This document shows positions 35,140 through 43,132 of a stretch of 64,000 nt of DNA, in pieces (within the stretch, counting starts at the first letter, position 1; every line of letters starts with the position of its first letter). A program made the position numbers and the translations under genes. The stretch spans positions 62,001 to 126,000 of the forward strand of contig NZ_SRYA01000005.1 of assembly GCF_004793545.1 (NCBI RefSeq). Reading direction: 5' to 3'. The stretch is from Petralouisia muris (GTDB taxonomy: Bacteria; Bacillota; Clostridia; Lachnospirales; Lachnospiraceae). The notes below the pieces were generated by a model. That model saw nothing but the letters and a program-made list of their open reading frames with translations. It made no database searches and had not been told where the DNA came from.

Positions 35140-35169
35140 ACGATACATATGGAACCTTTGCTGCAGGAT

Positions 35170-35192
35170 AGGCAGTTTTCCTATAACTGCCT
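35170..35192. promoter_or_regulatory. Palindrome over the probable flavodiiron gene promoter
   Basis: AGGCAGTT at 35170-35177 pairs with AACTGCCT at 35185-35192. It overlaps a possible -10 (TATAAC, 35183-35188) whose -35 would be TTGCTG, 18 bases upstream. It may be an operator for a redox regulator. None is identified. Confidence 0.4.
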
Positions 35193-35231
35193 TACAGAGA
35201 ATAAATTATAAGATTCAGGAGGAAAATAAGT

Positions 35232-36398
35232 ATGAAAGACGTAACAATCACAGATAATATTTTGTATATCGGCGCAGACGATAAGGATTTGGATTTGTTT
35301 GAAAGCCAGTACATTATCCCAAACGGAGTATCATATAATTCCTATGTTATTTTAGATGAAAAAGTAGCTGTGATGGATACCGTGGATGCGAGAAGGAAAG
35401 AAGAATGGCTGAATAACCTGGAACAGGCATTGTCCGGGCGGAGGGTGGATTATCTGGTGGTTTCCCATATGGAGCCGGATCATGCAGCCAATGTCCAGGT
35501 CCTTGCAGAAAAATATCCGGACATGAAGGTTGTGGGCAACGCCAAGACCTTCCAGATGATTCAGCAGTTTTTTGATATGGATTTAACGGAACGTTCCGTA
35601 GTGGTAAAGGAAGGGGACGTATTAAGCCTGGGAACTCATGAACTGACATTTGTGATGGCTCCCATGGTACACTGGCCGGAGGTTATGGTTTCTTATGAGA
35701 AATCAGAGAAAATCCTTTTTTCTGCAGACGGATTCGGAAAATTCGGCGCGCTGGATGCAGAAGAGGACTGGGCGTGTGAAGCAAGAAGATATTATTTTAA
35801 CATTGTGGGAAAATACGGCCCGCAGGTACAGGCGCTCCTGAAGAAAGCGGCAAATCTTGACATTGCCATGATTTGCCCGCTGCATGGCCCGATTCTGAAA
35901 GAGAATCTGGAATATTATATTGGAAAATATAATACCTGGAGCAGCTATGAGCCGGAGGATGAAGGAGTTCTGGTAGCTTATGCGTCCATCCATGGAAATA
36001 CCAAAAAGGCTGCAATCAAAATGAAAGAAATTCTGGAAGCAAAGGGCGCCAAAAAGGTGGCTATTACCGACCTGTCCAGGGACGATATGGCAGAGGCCAT
36101 TGAAGATGCATTCCGTTATGATAAAATGGTGCTTGCGGCAGCCAGCTATGACGGAGGCGTATTCCCCTGTATGGAAGATTTTCTGCACCACTTAAAGAGC
36201 AAAAATTTCCAGAAACGTACCGTTGCCCTGATAGAAAACGGAACCTGGGCGCCGGTGGCAGCCAGAACCATGAAGGTTGTGCTGGAGCAGATGAAAGAAA
36301 TTACCCTTTGCGATCAAGTGGTTTCCATTAAATCAGTCATGAAGGAAGCAAATGTTGCAGAAATGGAAGCTTTGGCAGAGGAGCTGCTTGGAAAATAA
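35232..36398 (+). CDS. Flavodiiron protein (A-type flavoprotein, FprA family)
   Basis: 388 residues, cytoplasmic. Residues 1-~245 are the metallo-beta-lactamase-like diiron domain with HMEPDHA (H-x-E-x-D-H), the MVHWPEVM histidine and CPLHGP. Residues ~250-388 are a flavodoxin domain binding FMN (VAYASIHGNTKKAA). Family members reduce O2 to water or NO to N2O using electrons from rubredoxin or a flavoprotein. Ribosome site AGGAGG. No rubredoxin is fused here; the rubredoxin-bearing protein at 61.3 kb and a second flavodiiron protein at 63.3 kb lie elsewhere in the window. Confidence 0.93.
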   Translation: MKDVTITDNILYIGADDKDLDLFESQYIIPNGVSYNSYVILDEKVAVMDTVDARRKEEWLNNLEQALSGRRVDYLVVSHMEPDHAANVQVLAEKYPDMKVVGNAKTFQMIQQFFDMDLTERSVVVKEGDVLSLGTHELTFVMAPMVHWPEVMVSYEKSEKILFSADGFGKFGALDAEEDWACEARRYYFNIVGKYGPQVQALLKKAANLDIAMICPLHGPILKENLEYYIGKYNTWSSYEPEDEGVLVAYASIHGNTKKAAIKMKEILEAKGAKKVAITDLSRDDMAEAIEDAFRYDKMVLAAASYDGGVFPCMEDFLHHLKSKNFQKRTVALIENGTWAPVAARTMKVVLEQMKEITLCDQVVSIKSVMKEANVAEMEALAEELLGK

Positions 36399-36484
36399 TT
36401 CTGCAGGAGCGCAAAGTTGGATGGCAGAAGGCGGTATGCTTTTCATGGAGAATGCTTTCTCTGTGGCGCAGGATAGGAGTAAAC

Positions 36485-37147
36485 ATGAATTTATTTGATA
36501 TTGTGGGACCAGTAATGGTTGGCCCTTCCAGTTCCCATACTGCAGGGGCAGTGCGGATCGGCAATATTGCCAGACGGCTGTTAAATGAGCCGGCGGTAAA
36601 AGCGGATATTTGCCTTCATGGTTCCTTTTTGGCAACCGGCAGGGGCCATGGGACAGACCGGGCGTTGGTGGCGGGGCTGCTGGGAATGGATACCGATGAT
36701 GAACGGATTCCAGACAGCTTTGCCTGGGCGGACAAGCAGGGGCTTGCCTATTCTTTTGCGGGAATTGAACTTCGGGACGCCCATCCCAATTCTGTGCTGA
36801 TGAAGCTGACAGGGAAGAGGGGCCGGTATCTGGAGATTGTGGCGGCTTCCTTAGGGGGCGGCCGGATTAAAGTCTGTGAGATAGATGGCTTGCAGGCTAA
36901 TTTCTGTGGGGATTACCCTACGCTGATTGTCCGAAATCGGGATCAACCGGGCCATGTGGCGGAAGTTACTTCCATGCTGGCTCATAAATCGGTCAATATT
37001 GCAACCATGCAGCTATACCGGGATAAGCGGGGCGGAAGCGCGGTGCTGGTGTTAGAGTGCGATAAGGAAGTGCCGGAAGAATCCATCAAGTGGCTGGAGA
37101 AATTAGAAGGAATCTATAAAGTGACATACTTAAGCCTAGAGGATTAA
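36485..37147 (+). CDS. sdaAB: L-serine ammonia-lyase, iron-sulfur-dependent, beta subunit
   Basis: 220 residues. The start at 36485 follows TAGGAG; the frame extends upstream without a good site. The N-terminal serine dehydratase beta domain contains GPVMVGPSSSHTAGAVR and HGSFLATGRGHGTDRALVAGLLG. The C-terminal ~75 residues form an ACT domain (PTLIVRNRDQPGHVAEVTSML), which can bind serine as a regulator. With the alpha subunit downstream it deaminates serine to pyruvate and ammonia. Confidence 0.95.
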   Translation: MNLFDIVGPVMVGPSSSHTAGAVRIGNIARRLLNEPAVKADICLHGSFLATGRGHGTDRALVAGLLGMDTDDERIPDSFAWADKQGLAYSFAGIELRDAHPNSVLMKLTGKRGRYLEIVAASLGGGRIKVCEIDGLQANFCGDYPTLIVRNRDQPGHVAEVTSMLAHKSVNIATMQLYRDKRGGSAVLVLECDKEVPEESIKWLEKLEGIYKVTYLSLED

Positions 37148-37216
37148 GGAATAGGTATGACAACAGGAAATGTAACCGCAATTATAAGATTCAGAAAGCA
37201 GGAACAGGAGGGCATC

Positions 37217-38092
37217 ATGAGTTTTCATTCGCTGAAGGAAATTATAACAACTGCCGAAAGTCAGAAAAAAACTTTTTTCCGCGTTGTTTTGGAAGATGAT
37301 ATGTCGGAGCGGATGGCGTCGGAGGAGGAATCCTTTTCGGCCATGCAGGCCATGTATGATACTATGCGCAGTGCGGATAACGCCTACGATGGTCAAATGA
37401 AATCAGCCAGCGGCCTGGTGGGAAATGACGGGCAGAAAATGGAGGAAGCCATACAAGCAGGGAAAACCATTTCTGGCGGCTTCATGGGTGAGGTGATGGC
37501 AAGAGCCCTGAAAATGGGGGAGTCCAATGCCTGCATGAAGCGGATTGTGGCGGCGCCCACGGCAGGTTCCTGCGGCGTTATGCCTGCAGTTTTCCTTACT
37601 TATCAGAAATATTTTAACGTATCTGATGAAAAGATGACAGAAGCCATGTTTACTGCTGCCGGCATTGGAACCGTGATTGCAGAGCGGGCGTTCCTGGCCG
37701 GAGCCACCGGAGGCTGTCAGGCGGAGATCGGCAGCGCCAGCGCCATGGCAGCCGGAGGGCTGGCTTACCTGATGGGCGGCGGGAATCAGGAAATCGCCCA
37801 TGCCAGCGCCATTGCCCTGAAAAACCTGCTGGGGCTGGTGTGCGATCCGGTGGCCGGGCTGGTGGAGGTGCCCTGTGTCAAGCGGAATGTCATTGGGGCG
37901 GTGAATGCCGTTACCAGTGCGGATATGGCAATCGCCGGGATTGTCAGCCGGATACCTCCGGATGAGGTAATTGACGCCATGCGGGCCGTTGGACTGGCAA
38001 TGCCTGGTTCTCTGAAAGAAACTGGGGAAGGAGGCCTTGCCGCAACGCCGGCAGGAGTGGAGATCAGCAGGAAATTGATTTCAGATTTTTGA
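37217..38092 (+). CDS. sdaAA: L-serine ammonia-lyase, iron-sulfur-dependent, alpha subunit
   Basis: 291 residues. The start at 37217 follows AGGAGG. It carries the oxygen-sensitive [4Fe-4S] cluster: cysteines in AAPTAGSCGVMPA, GATGGCQAEIGSASAM and CDPVAGLVEVPC. The C-terminus is Gly/Ala rich (ETGEGGLAATPAG) as usual for the family. It pairs with the beta subunit 69 bases upstream. A small Rrf2 regulator follows 18 bases later, probably in the same transcript. Confidence 0.95.
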   Translation: MSFHSLKEIITTAESQKKTFFRVVLEDDMSERMASEEESFSAMQAMYDTMRSADNAYDGQMKSASGLVGNDGQKMEEAIQAGKTISGGFMGEVMARALKMGESNACMKRIVAAPTAGSCGVMPAVFLTYQKYFNVSDEKMTEAMFTAAGIGTVIAERAFLAGATGGCQAEIGSASAMAAGGLAYLMGGGNQEIAHASAIALKNLLGLVCDPVAGLVEVPCVKRNVIGAVNAVTSADMAIAGIVSRIPPDEVIDAMRAVGLAMPGSLKETGEGGLAATPAGVEISRKLISDF

Positions 38093-38110
38093 AAAAGACA
38101 GAGGTGAAAT

Positions 38111-38548
38111 ATGCAGATTTCAAGCAGATTTACAATTGCTGTCCATGTACTTATATGTATTGAGACATTCAAAAATGAATATAAAGTAACCAGTGATTTC
38201 CTTGCGTCCAGCGTTAATGTGAATCCAGTTGTAATAAGAAGATTACTGCAGCAGCTAAAGAAAGCGGGGATCGTAAGGGTCATACGAGGCAGCGGGGGAA
38301 CAGAACTGGAAAAACCTTTAGATGAGATTACGTTGCTTGATTTATATCACGCTGTGGAATGTGTGGAGGAGGGTGAACTGTTTCATTTTCACGAAAATCC
38401 GAATCCTCTTTGTCCAGTGGGGAAAAACATTCACTCTATTTTAGATGTGAAGCTGGATAACATTCAAAAAGCGATGGAAATGGAAATGAAATCCATAACC
38501 ATGGAGGATATTATGAAGGATGCAGGCAGGCTGATAGAAATATCATAA
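38111..38548 (+). CDS. Rrf2-family transcriptional regulator
   Basis: 145 residues. The N-terminal winged helix is MQISSRFTIAVHVLICIETF, then ASSVNVNPVVIRRLLQQLKKAGIVRVIRGSGG, the standard Rrf2 layout. The three clustered cysteines that bind iron-sulfur clusters in IscR/NsrR are not present; only isolated cysteines occur (VECVEEG, LCPVG). It resembles the YwnA/CymR-like branch. It lies directly after the serine dehydratase genes, so control of serine or sulfur amino acid metabolism is possible but not shown. Confidence 0.85.
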   Translation: MQISSRFTIAVHVLICIETFKNEYKVTSDFLASSVNVNPVVIRRLLQQLKKAGIVRVIRGSGGTELEKPLDEITLLDLYHAVECVEEGELFHFHENPNPLCPVGKNIHSILDVKLDNIQKAMEMEMKSITMEDIMKDAGRLIEIS

Positions 38549-38618
38549 ATCATTCCGCAGTTCAGATGGAAAAAGAAAGTAAGCGTCTGGCATAAATTTT
38601 ATAATGGATAGAAACAGA

Positions 38619-38706
38619 GGCTGTCGGAAAATGAAATTCAGGCACAATATATGGTTTTCAAGAATTCATGGCGTATATTGTGTATAAATTTCATTTTCTG
38701 GCAGCC
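38619..38706 (+). repeat. Long imperfect inverted repeat (terminator-like) with a partial second copy
   Basis: Arm 38619-38651 pairs with arm 38674-38706, 28 of 33 positions, around a 22-base loop. TTTC follows. The first 16 bases (GGCTGTCGGAAAATGA) occur again at 38720-38735. It probably ends the serine operon transcript, but the extra half copy suggests a mobile or recombining repeat family. Confidence 0.65.
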
Positions 38707-38786
38707 TTTCGTAAGATGGGGCTGTCGGAAAATGACAGAGGAAGAAGCGGTATGTTTTTGCTTTTATAAGGATTAAAAATTTTTCA

Positions 38787-38812
38787 GGAATTTTTAAAAA
38801 TTTGAAGACGTC
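38787..38812 (+). promoter_or_regulatory. Candidate ECF sigma-factor promoter (autoregulatory)
   Basis: GGAATT at 38787-38792, a 16-base AT-rich spacer and CGTC at 38809-38812 fit the GGAA-N16-CGTC layout of many ECF promoters. It lies 36 bases before the sigma gene, where self-activation is expected. Confidence 0.5.
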
Positions 38813-38847
38813 TGCCAAAGCATTTCGTTATAGATAAATGACAGGTA

Positions 38848-39384
38848 GTGAAGAAAGGAAAGGGGGCGGATAGAATCGATAAAGAAGCATATTTCAGTTA
38901 TCTGCTGGATACATACGAAAGACTGGTTTATTCCATTTGTTTTAAGATGACAGGCAACCAGTTTGACGCAGAAGATTTGACGCAGGAAACTTTTTTATCT
39001 GTTTATAAAAATCTTGCCACTTTCCAGAAGGATTATGAAAAGGCATGGGTTTGCAAGATTGCAACCAACAAAGGGCTTGATTTTTTAAAAAGCGCCAAAC
39101 GGCGCAGCGAGCCGAAAGAAGATACGTATTTTGAAGAAATCAAAGATGAGAAAGCAAGTCCGGAGGAAACCTATCTGAGAAGGGAATCCAAAGAGTATGT
39201 CTACACTATCTGTCAGAGCTTGAAAAGTCCCTACAGGGAAATTGCCACGGAGCATTTTTACCGGGAGAAAACCGCAAAAGAAATTGCAAATGAGCAAGGC
39301 AAAGGAATCAAGACGATCCAGACTCAGATTTACCGAGCCAAAGCAATGATTCGGAAAATAATGGAAGGGAGGGCGGCCGGATGA
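38848..39384 (+). CDS. ECF-type RNA polymerase sigma factor
   Basis: 178 residues. Region 2 is YFSYLLDTYERLVYSICFKMTGNQFDAEDLTQETFLSVYKNL; region 4 is CQSLKSPYREIATEHFYREKTAKEIANEQGKGIKTIQTQIYRAKAMI. There is no region 3, as in ECF sigmas. The start is taken as GTG at 38848; no ATG is available before region 2, so the exact start is uncertain. The stop overlaps the anti-sigma start (ATGATGA). It is the first gene of a four-gene operon with its anti-sigma and two membrane proteins. Confidence 0.9.
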   Translation: MKKGKGADRIDKEAYFSYLLDTYERLVYSICFKMTGNQFDAEDLTQETFLSVYKNLATFQKDYEKAWVCKIATNKGLDFLKSAKRRSEPKEDTYFEEIKDEKASPEETYLRRESKEYVYTICQSLKSPYREIATEHFYREKTAKEIANEQGKGIKTIQTQIYRAKAMIRKIMEGRAAG

Positions 39385-40064
39385 TGAAAAAGCATATGGA
39401 AGAAGGAAACCATACCAAACTGGTAAAACAGGAAGGTGATGCCTTAAGTGCCGGGCATATCAGCAGAAAGCAGTTCTGCGACTGGCAGGAAGGCAGGCTG
39501 AAAGGGCGGGAAGAAACGGATTTTTTCACCCATATCGGGGCCTGTACCTTCTGTGCGGAGCAGTTTGGAAACTGGATGGAGGAAGGGATTTTGGATAAAT
39601 TGGAGCCGGATATGGAACCAGGTTCTGATGGGGAAGCGGAATTGGAACTGGGGAAGAATTTCCTCCTGGAGGAACCGCCACGGTACCTGAAAGAAGAAAT
39701 TCTAAACAGAACCCGTCAGTTCGATCTGCAGGCTTCTGTGAAGCTGAAGGAAACTTCCAGAAAGGTGCAGCTTATGGTTTACAGCCTGAAAGTGGGGCTT
39801 GCGGTTGCGGCTTCTATTTTCATTCTGACCGTTACCTGTGATATCCGGAATATGAATCTGGAACTGTCAAGGGATCAGCAGATGGAACAGGCGCAGGAAG
39901 AAAAAACAGAACCTGGAAAGCGGGAAAGGGAAGAAAGCCTTGCAGGGAAGCTGCGGCGGGGAAGTAAAGAGATTTCGGCAACATTAAATGAACTCAGCAG
40001 CGGATTATTCCGCATAGAAATGGATACATCGGAAAGTAAAAGAAATCAGGAGGTAACAAGATGA
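39381..40064 (+). CDS. Zinc-finger anti-sigma factor, single-pass membrane protein
   Basis: 227 residues. The N-terminal cytoplasmic part has the ZAS motif H-x3-C-x2-C in FTHIGACTFCAEQF. One transmembrane segment lies near residues 130-152 (LKVGLAVAASIFILTV), followed by a charged extracytoplasmic tail rich in Glu/Lys. It should hold the upstream ECF sigma inactive until a signal at the envelope is sensed. Overlap of 4 bases with the sigma gene and with the next gene supports co-translation. The signal is unknown. Confidence 0.8.
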   Translation: MMKKHMEEGNHTKLVKQEGDALSAGHISRKQFCDWQEGRLKGREETDFFTHIGACTFCAEQFGNWMEEGILDKLEPDMEPGSDGEAELELGKNFLLEEPPRYLKEEILNRTRQFDLQASVKLKETSRKVQLMVYSLKVGLAVAASIFILTVTCDIRNMNLELSRDQQMEQAQEEKTEPGKREREESLAGKLRRGSKEISATLNELSSGLFRIEMDTSESKRNQEVTR

Positions 40065-40597
40065 CGAAGAAGAGAAATGGATTTTTTGCTTTATGCTTTT
40101 CTCTGGTGCCGGGAGCAGGAGAAATGTATATGGGATTTATGAAGCAGGGAGTTAGCATTATGTCTGTGTTCTGGATACTGATTTTCCTTGCGGCGTTTCT
40201 GGATATAGGGCCGGTGCTGTTTATTCTGCCGATTCTGTGGTGTTACAGTTTTTTCAATGTGCACAATATCAGAGGAATGTCGGACGAGGAATTCTATGCG
40301 CTGGAGGATGATTATTTATTTCATCTGGAAAGAGTGCTGCCTATGGAAAAATGGAGTCAGAAGCAGAACGCCATCCTGGCTTTAGTTTTAATTATTATCG
40401 GGGCTTCAATGCTGTGGGATTATCTGATGGATTATCTTCGCTGGCTGATTCCCAATGATATTTACTGGAGCATGATGGATGACGTTCCCCGGGTATGTAT
40501 CAGCCTGCTGTTAATTTTCGGCGGCATGTATTTGATCCGAGGAAAGAAGAAGGAGCTGGAGGAAAAAGAAGAGAATGGGGAGGAGCTGATGAAATGA
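40061..40597 (+). CDS. Multi-pass membrane protein in sigma/anti-sigma operon
   Basis: 178 residues, four hydrophobic stretches. The first pair resembles a TM2-like hairpin (FALCFSLVPGAGEMYMGFMKQGVSIM). Two more segments lie in the C-terminal half, ending in a Lys/Glu-rich tail. Function unknown. Overlaps with both neighbours tie it to the ECF sigma regulon; sensing or protecting the envelope is inferred. Confidence 0.75.
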   Translation: MTKKRNGFFALCFSLVPGAGEMYMGFMKQGVSIMSVFWILIFLAAFLDIGPVLFILPILWCYSFFNVHNIRGMSDEEFYALEDDYLFHLERVLPMEKWSQKQNAILALVLIIIGASMLWDYLMDYLRWLIPNDIYWSMMDDVPRVCISLLLIFGGMYLIRGKKKELEEKEENGEELMK

Positions 40598-40905
40598 GAG
40601 TCAGAAGAGTTGGAAGCGTCACATGCGGAATCCTGATGATATTGTTTGGAATTTTGTTTCTGGTGCACATGTTCTATCCGTCTCTGTCTCTGGAAGTTAT
40701 TATGAAGCTGTGGCCGCTGATTCTGATTGCTTTGGGCGCAGAGATGCTTGCGAAGAATATTAAGAAAGATGAGGAAAAAGAAATCCTCAAATATGATAAA
40801 GGCGCCATTTTCCTTGTGTTTTTACTGACCTGTTTTGCGGCGGGCATGGGGCTTTTGGAGTACTGCATGACTTATTATGCACAGTATGGGGTGATTTATT
40901 ACTGA
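40594..40905 (+). CDS. Small membrane protein, LiaF/LiaI-like transmembrane type
   Basis: 103 residues. The start at 40594 overlaps the previous stop and follows AGGAG. Three or so hydrophobic segments: VTCGILMILFGILFLVHMF, then IMKLWPLILIALGAEMLA and AIFLVFLLTCFAAGMGLLEY. The second block is the LiaF-type N-terminal repeat seen in envelope-stress proteins. Last gene of the ECF operon. An accessory sensor role is inferred. Confidence 0.75.
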   Translation: MRVRRVGSVTCGILMILFGILFLVHMFYPSLSLEVIMKLWPLILIALGAEMLAKNIKKDEEKEILKYDKGAIFLVFLLTCFAAGMGLLEYCMTYYAQYGVIYY

Positions 40906-41013
40906 CAGGTTCCTGTTCCCGATAAGTTTCCGCCTTCTGGATGGAGCGGCGGCAGGTTCCATCCCCTGGACTGGAGCCACGTCTCGATAAGTTCCGGAGG
41001 GCAAAGAAGCAGA

Positions 41014-41874
41014 CTATGCTTTGGAATAAGCGCTTGGGGTTTTTCCAAATTCCCGTTTGAATGCTTTCAGGAAGTTGGAATAATCCCCAAAACCGCATTG
41101 AAAGCAGGCGTCCATGACTGTGCTGCCGCTTCGCAGCATGTTTCGGGACACAATCAGCCTTTTTTTCATAATATATTGATAAAGTGATAAGCCGGTAAAT
41201 TGTTTGAATTGCCGGCTTAAATAATATTTGCTGGTATAGTGCCGGGCAGCCAGATGCTCTAAGGACAAATCTTCTGTCAGGTTTTCATTGATATACAGAA
41301 GGATCTGGTTCACTTTTTCATTCTCAGTGACGTCATATTTGACGGAATCAGGCGCATCATAATAGGCGCGGCTGATGTGCACCAGAAATTCAGTCAGATA
41401 CGCAGAAGCCAGGGCGTAGCTGCCCAGTTCCCGGCTGCGTTTGGCTTCTGATATTTTTGCACAGAGCTGTTTCAGATGAAGGATATTCTGGCTGTCAGGG
41501 CGTATCAGGCGGTAATCCTGAATGGCGGAGTCCGTAAAGCAGGCAGTCAGGTCTTCTCCGTAAAATTCCAGCAGATGTCCGAAAAAATCGTCTGCCAGCC
41601 AAATAACAATTCTCTCATAGGGCCTGCCAGGGCGGATATCCGGCCGATGGATGTCGGAACTGCTGGTCAATAGCACGTCTCCGGGCCGCAGGTTATAATT
41701 TTTCCCTTCGATAATGTAATTCACATTTCCCGACAAAAAGAAAAAAATTTCATAAAAAGGATGCTGGTGAAATTCCACAGTGGGAGGCATCTCGTTATAT
41801 GTATGGTGAAATTCGAAGTATTTTTCCGTCATTATCTGGCTGGGATTAAATTTTTCTTTGTACATAGTTAACAA
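41014..41874 (-). CDS. AraC-family regulator with cupin sugar-sensing domain
   Basis: 286 residues. Residues ~15-110 form a cupin-like fold (TVEFHQHPFYEIFFFLSGNVNYIIEGKNYNLRPGDVLL) that binds the effector. Two helix-turn-helix units lie in the last 100 residues (LSLEHLAARHYTSKYYLSRQFKQFTG and VMDACFQCGFGDYSNFLKAFKREFGKTPS). AAAGGAG lies 5 bases before a TTG at 41874; an ATG nine bases further in (41865) has a poor distance, so the TTG start is preferred. It is divergent from the glucuronate operon and is its likely activator. Confidence 0.88.
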   Translation of the reverse strand: MLTMYKEKFNPSQIMTEKYFEFHHTYNEMPPTVEFHQHPFYEIFFFLSGNVNYIIEGKNYNLRPGDVLLTSSSDIHRPDIRPGRPYERIVIWLADDFFGHLLEFYGEDLTACFTDSAIQDYRLIRPDSQNILHLKQLCAKISEAKRSRELGSYALASAYLTEFLVHISRAYYDAPDSVKYDVTENEKVNQILLYINENLTEDLSLEHLAARHYTSKYYLSRQFKQFTGLSLYQYIMKKRLIVSRNMLRSGSTVMDACFQCGFGDYSNFLKAFKREFGKTPSAYSKA

Positions 41875-42054
41875 AAAATCTCCTTTGGTTTAAGATAAAA
41901 TGCACGAAATTGAAAGTTATATAAGATATTATATAGCAAGATTCACCATATTTCAAGCCTGAACTACCACGTAACATATGGGATTTTTTGGTATACTGAA
42001 CCTATCAATAACAAGGCCGGTTTTGTTTTGAAAATCAAGAAGGAGGATGATGAT

Positions 42055-43131
42055 ATGCAGATGACATTTCGATGGTATGGAGAAGGAAATGACAGTATTA
42101 CGCCGGAAATGATTAAGCAGATTCCGGGTGTGACGGGCCTTGTGTGGGCCCTGCATGACAAGCAGGCAGGTGAAGTATGGGAGACAGAAGAGATTGAAGA
42201 GGCAAGGCGTCAGATTGAAGGCGCAGGCTTCCACATGGAGGTAGTGGAAAGCGTCAATGTGCATGATGACATTAAGATTGGCCTGCCTACCCGTGACAAG
42301 TATATTGAAAATTATAAGACTACGCTTCTCAACCTTGCAAAATTCGGCGTAAAAGTTGTGACTTATAATTTCATGCCTATTTTTGACTGGACCAGAACAG
42401 ATTTGTTCCATCCCTTAGAGGACGGCTCCACCGCGCTGTTCTACGAGAAAGACAGAATACAGGACGATTACAAAGAGATGGCAGATTATATCCTGAATAA
42501 TCTGCATGGAATGACATTTCCCGGATGGGAGCCGGAGCGGATGGCTAAGCTGGATGAATTGTTTGAAGCTTACCGCCCAGTCACCAAGGAAAAGCTGTGG
42601 GAGAATCTGAAATATTTCCTGGAGGCCATTATGCCTACCTGCCATGAGACAGGGATTAAAATGGCAATCCATCAGGATGATCCGCCATGGGATATTTTCG
42701 GAATTCCCCGCCTGTTATGCGACAAGGAGTCTATCGGCCGTTTTCTTCATATGGTGGATGACGAGTACAACTGTCTCTGCCTGTGTTCTGGTTCTTTAGG
42801 GGCTAATCCAAAGAACAATGTGGCTGATATTGTGCGCACTTACTGTGACAGGATTGCATTTGCCCATATCCGAAATGTGCGCCATTATCCCAACGGGGAT
42901 TTTACAGAGGCGTCTCATCGGGATTGTGACGGCGATACAGGCATCCTGGATATTATGAAGGCTTACCATGACTGCGGCTACACAGGCTATGTACGTCCGG
43001 ATCACGGGCGCCATATCTGGGGCGAAGCGTGCAGGCCCGGCTACGGCCTCTATGACCGGGCGCTGGGAATTATGTATCTGTGGGGCTGCTGGGACATGCT
43101 GGAAAAAACGGAAGGCGAGGTGAAAGAATAA
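42055..43131 (+). CDS. uxuA: Mannonate dehydratase
   Basis: 358 residues. The start at 42055 follows AAGGAGG; an upstream TTG at 42028 in frame is less likely. It dehydrates D-mannonate to 2-keto-3-deoxygluconate in glucuronate breakdown. Motifs: MTFRWYGEGND at the N-terminus, IAIHQDDPPWDIFGIPRL-type metal and substrate residues (MAIHQDDPPW), FAHIRNVRH and YVRPDHGRHIWGE. It heads the uxuA-uxaC-uxuB operon. The promoter has a -10 like TATACT at 41991-41996 without a good -35 box, which fits activator dependence. Confidence 0.95.
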   Translation: MQMTFRWYGEGNDSITPEMIKQIPGVTGLVWALHDKQAGEVWETEEIEEARRQIEGAGFHMEVVESVNVHDDIKIGLPTRDKYIENYKTTLLNLAKFGVKVVTYNFMPIFDWTRTDLFHPLEDGSTALFYEKDRIQDDYKEMADYILNNLHGMTFPGWEPERMAKLDELFEAYRPVTKEKLWENLKYFLEAIMPTCHETGIKMAIHQDDPPWDIFGIPRLLCDKESIGRFLHMVDDEYNCLCLCSGSLGANPKNNVADIVRTYCDRIAFAHIRNVRHYPNGDFTEASHRDCDGDTGILDIMKAYHDCGYTGYVRPDHGRHIWGEACRPGYGLYDRALGIMYLWGCWDMLEKTEGEVKE

Positions 43132-43132
43132 G

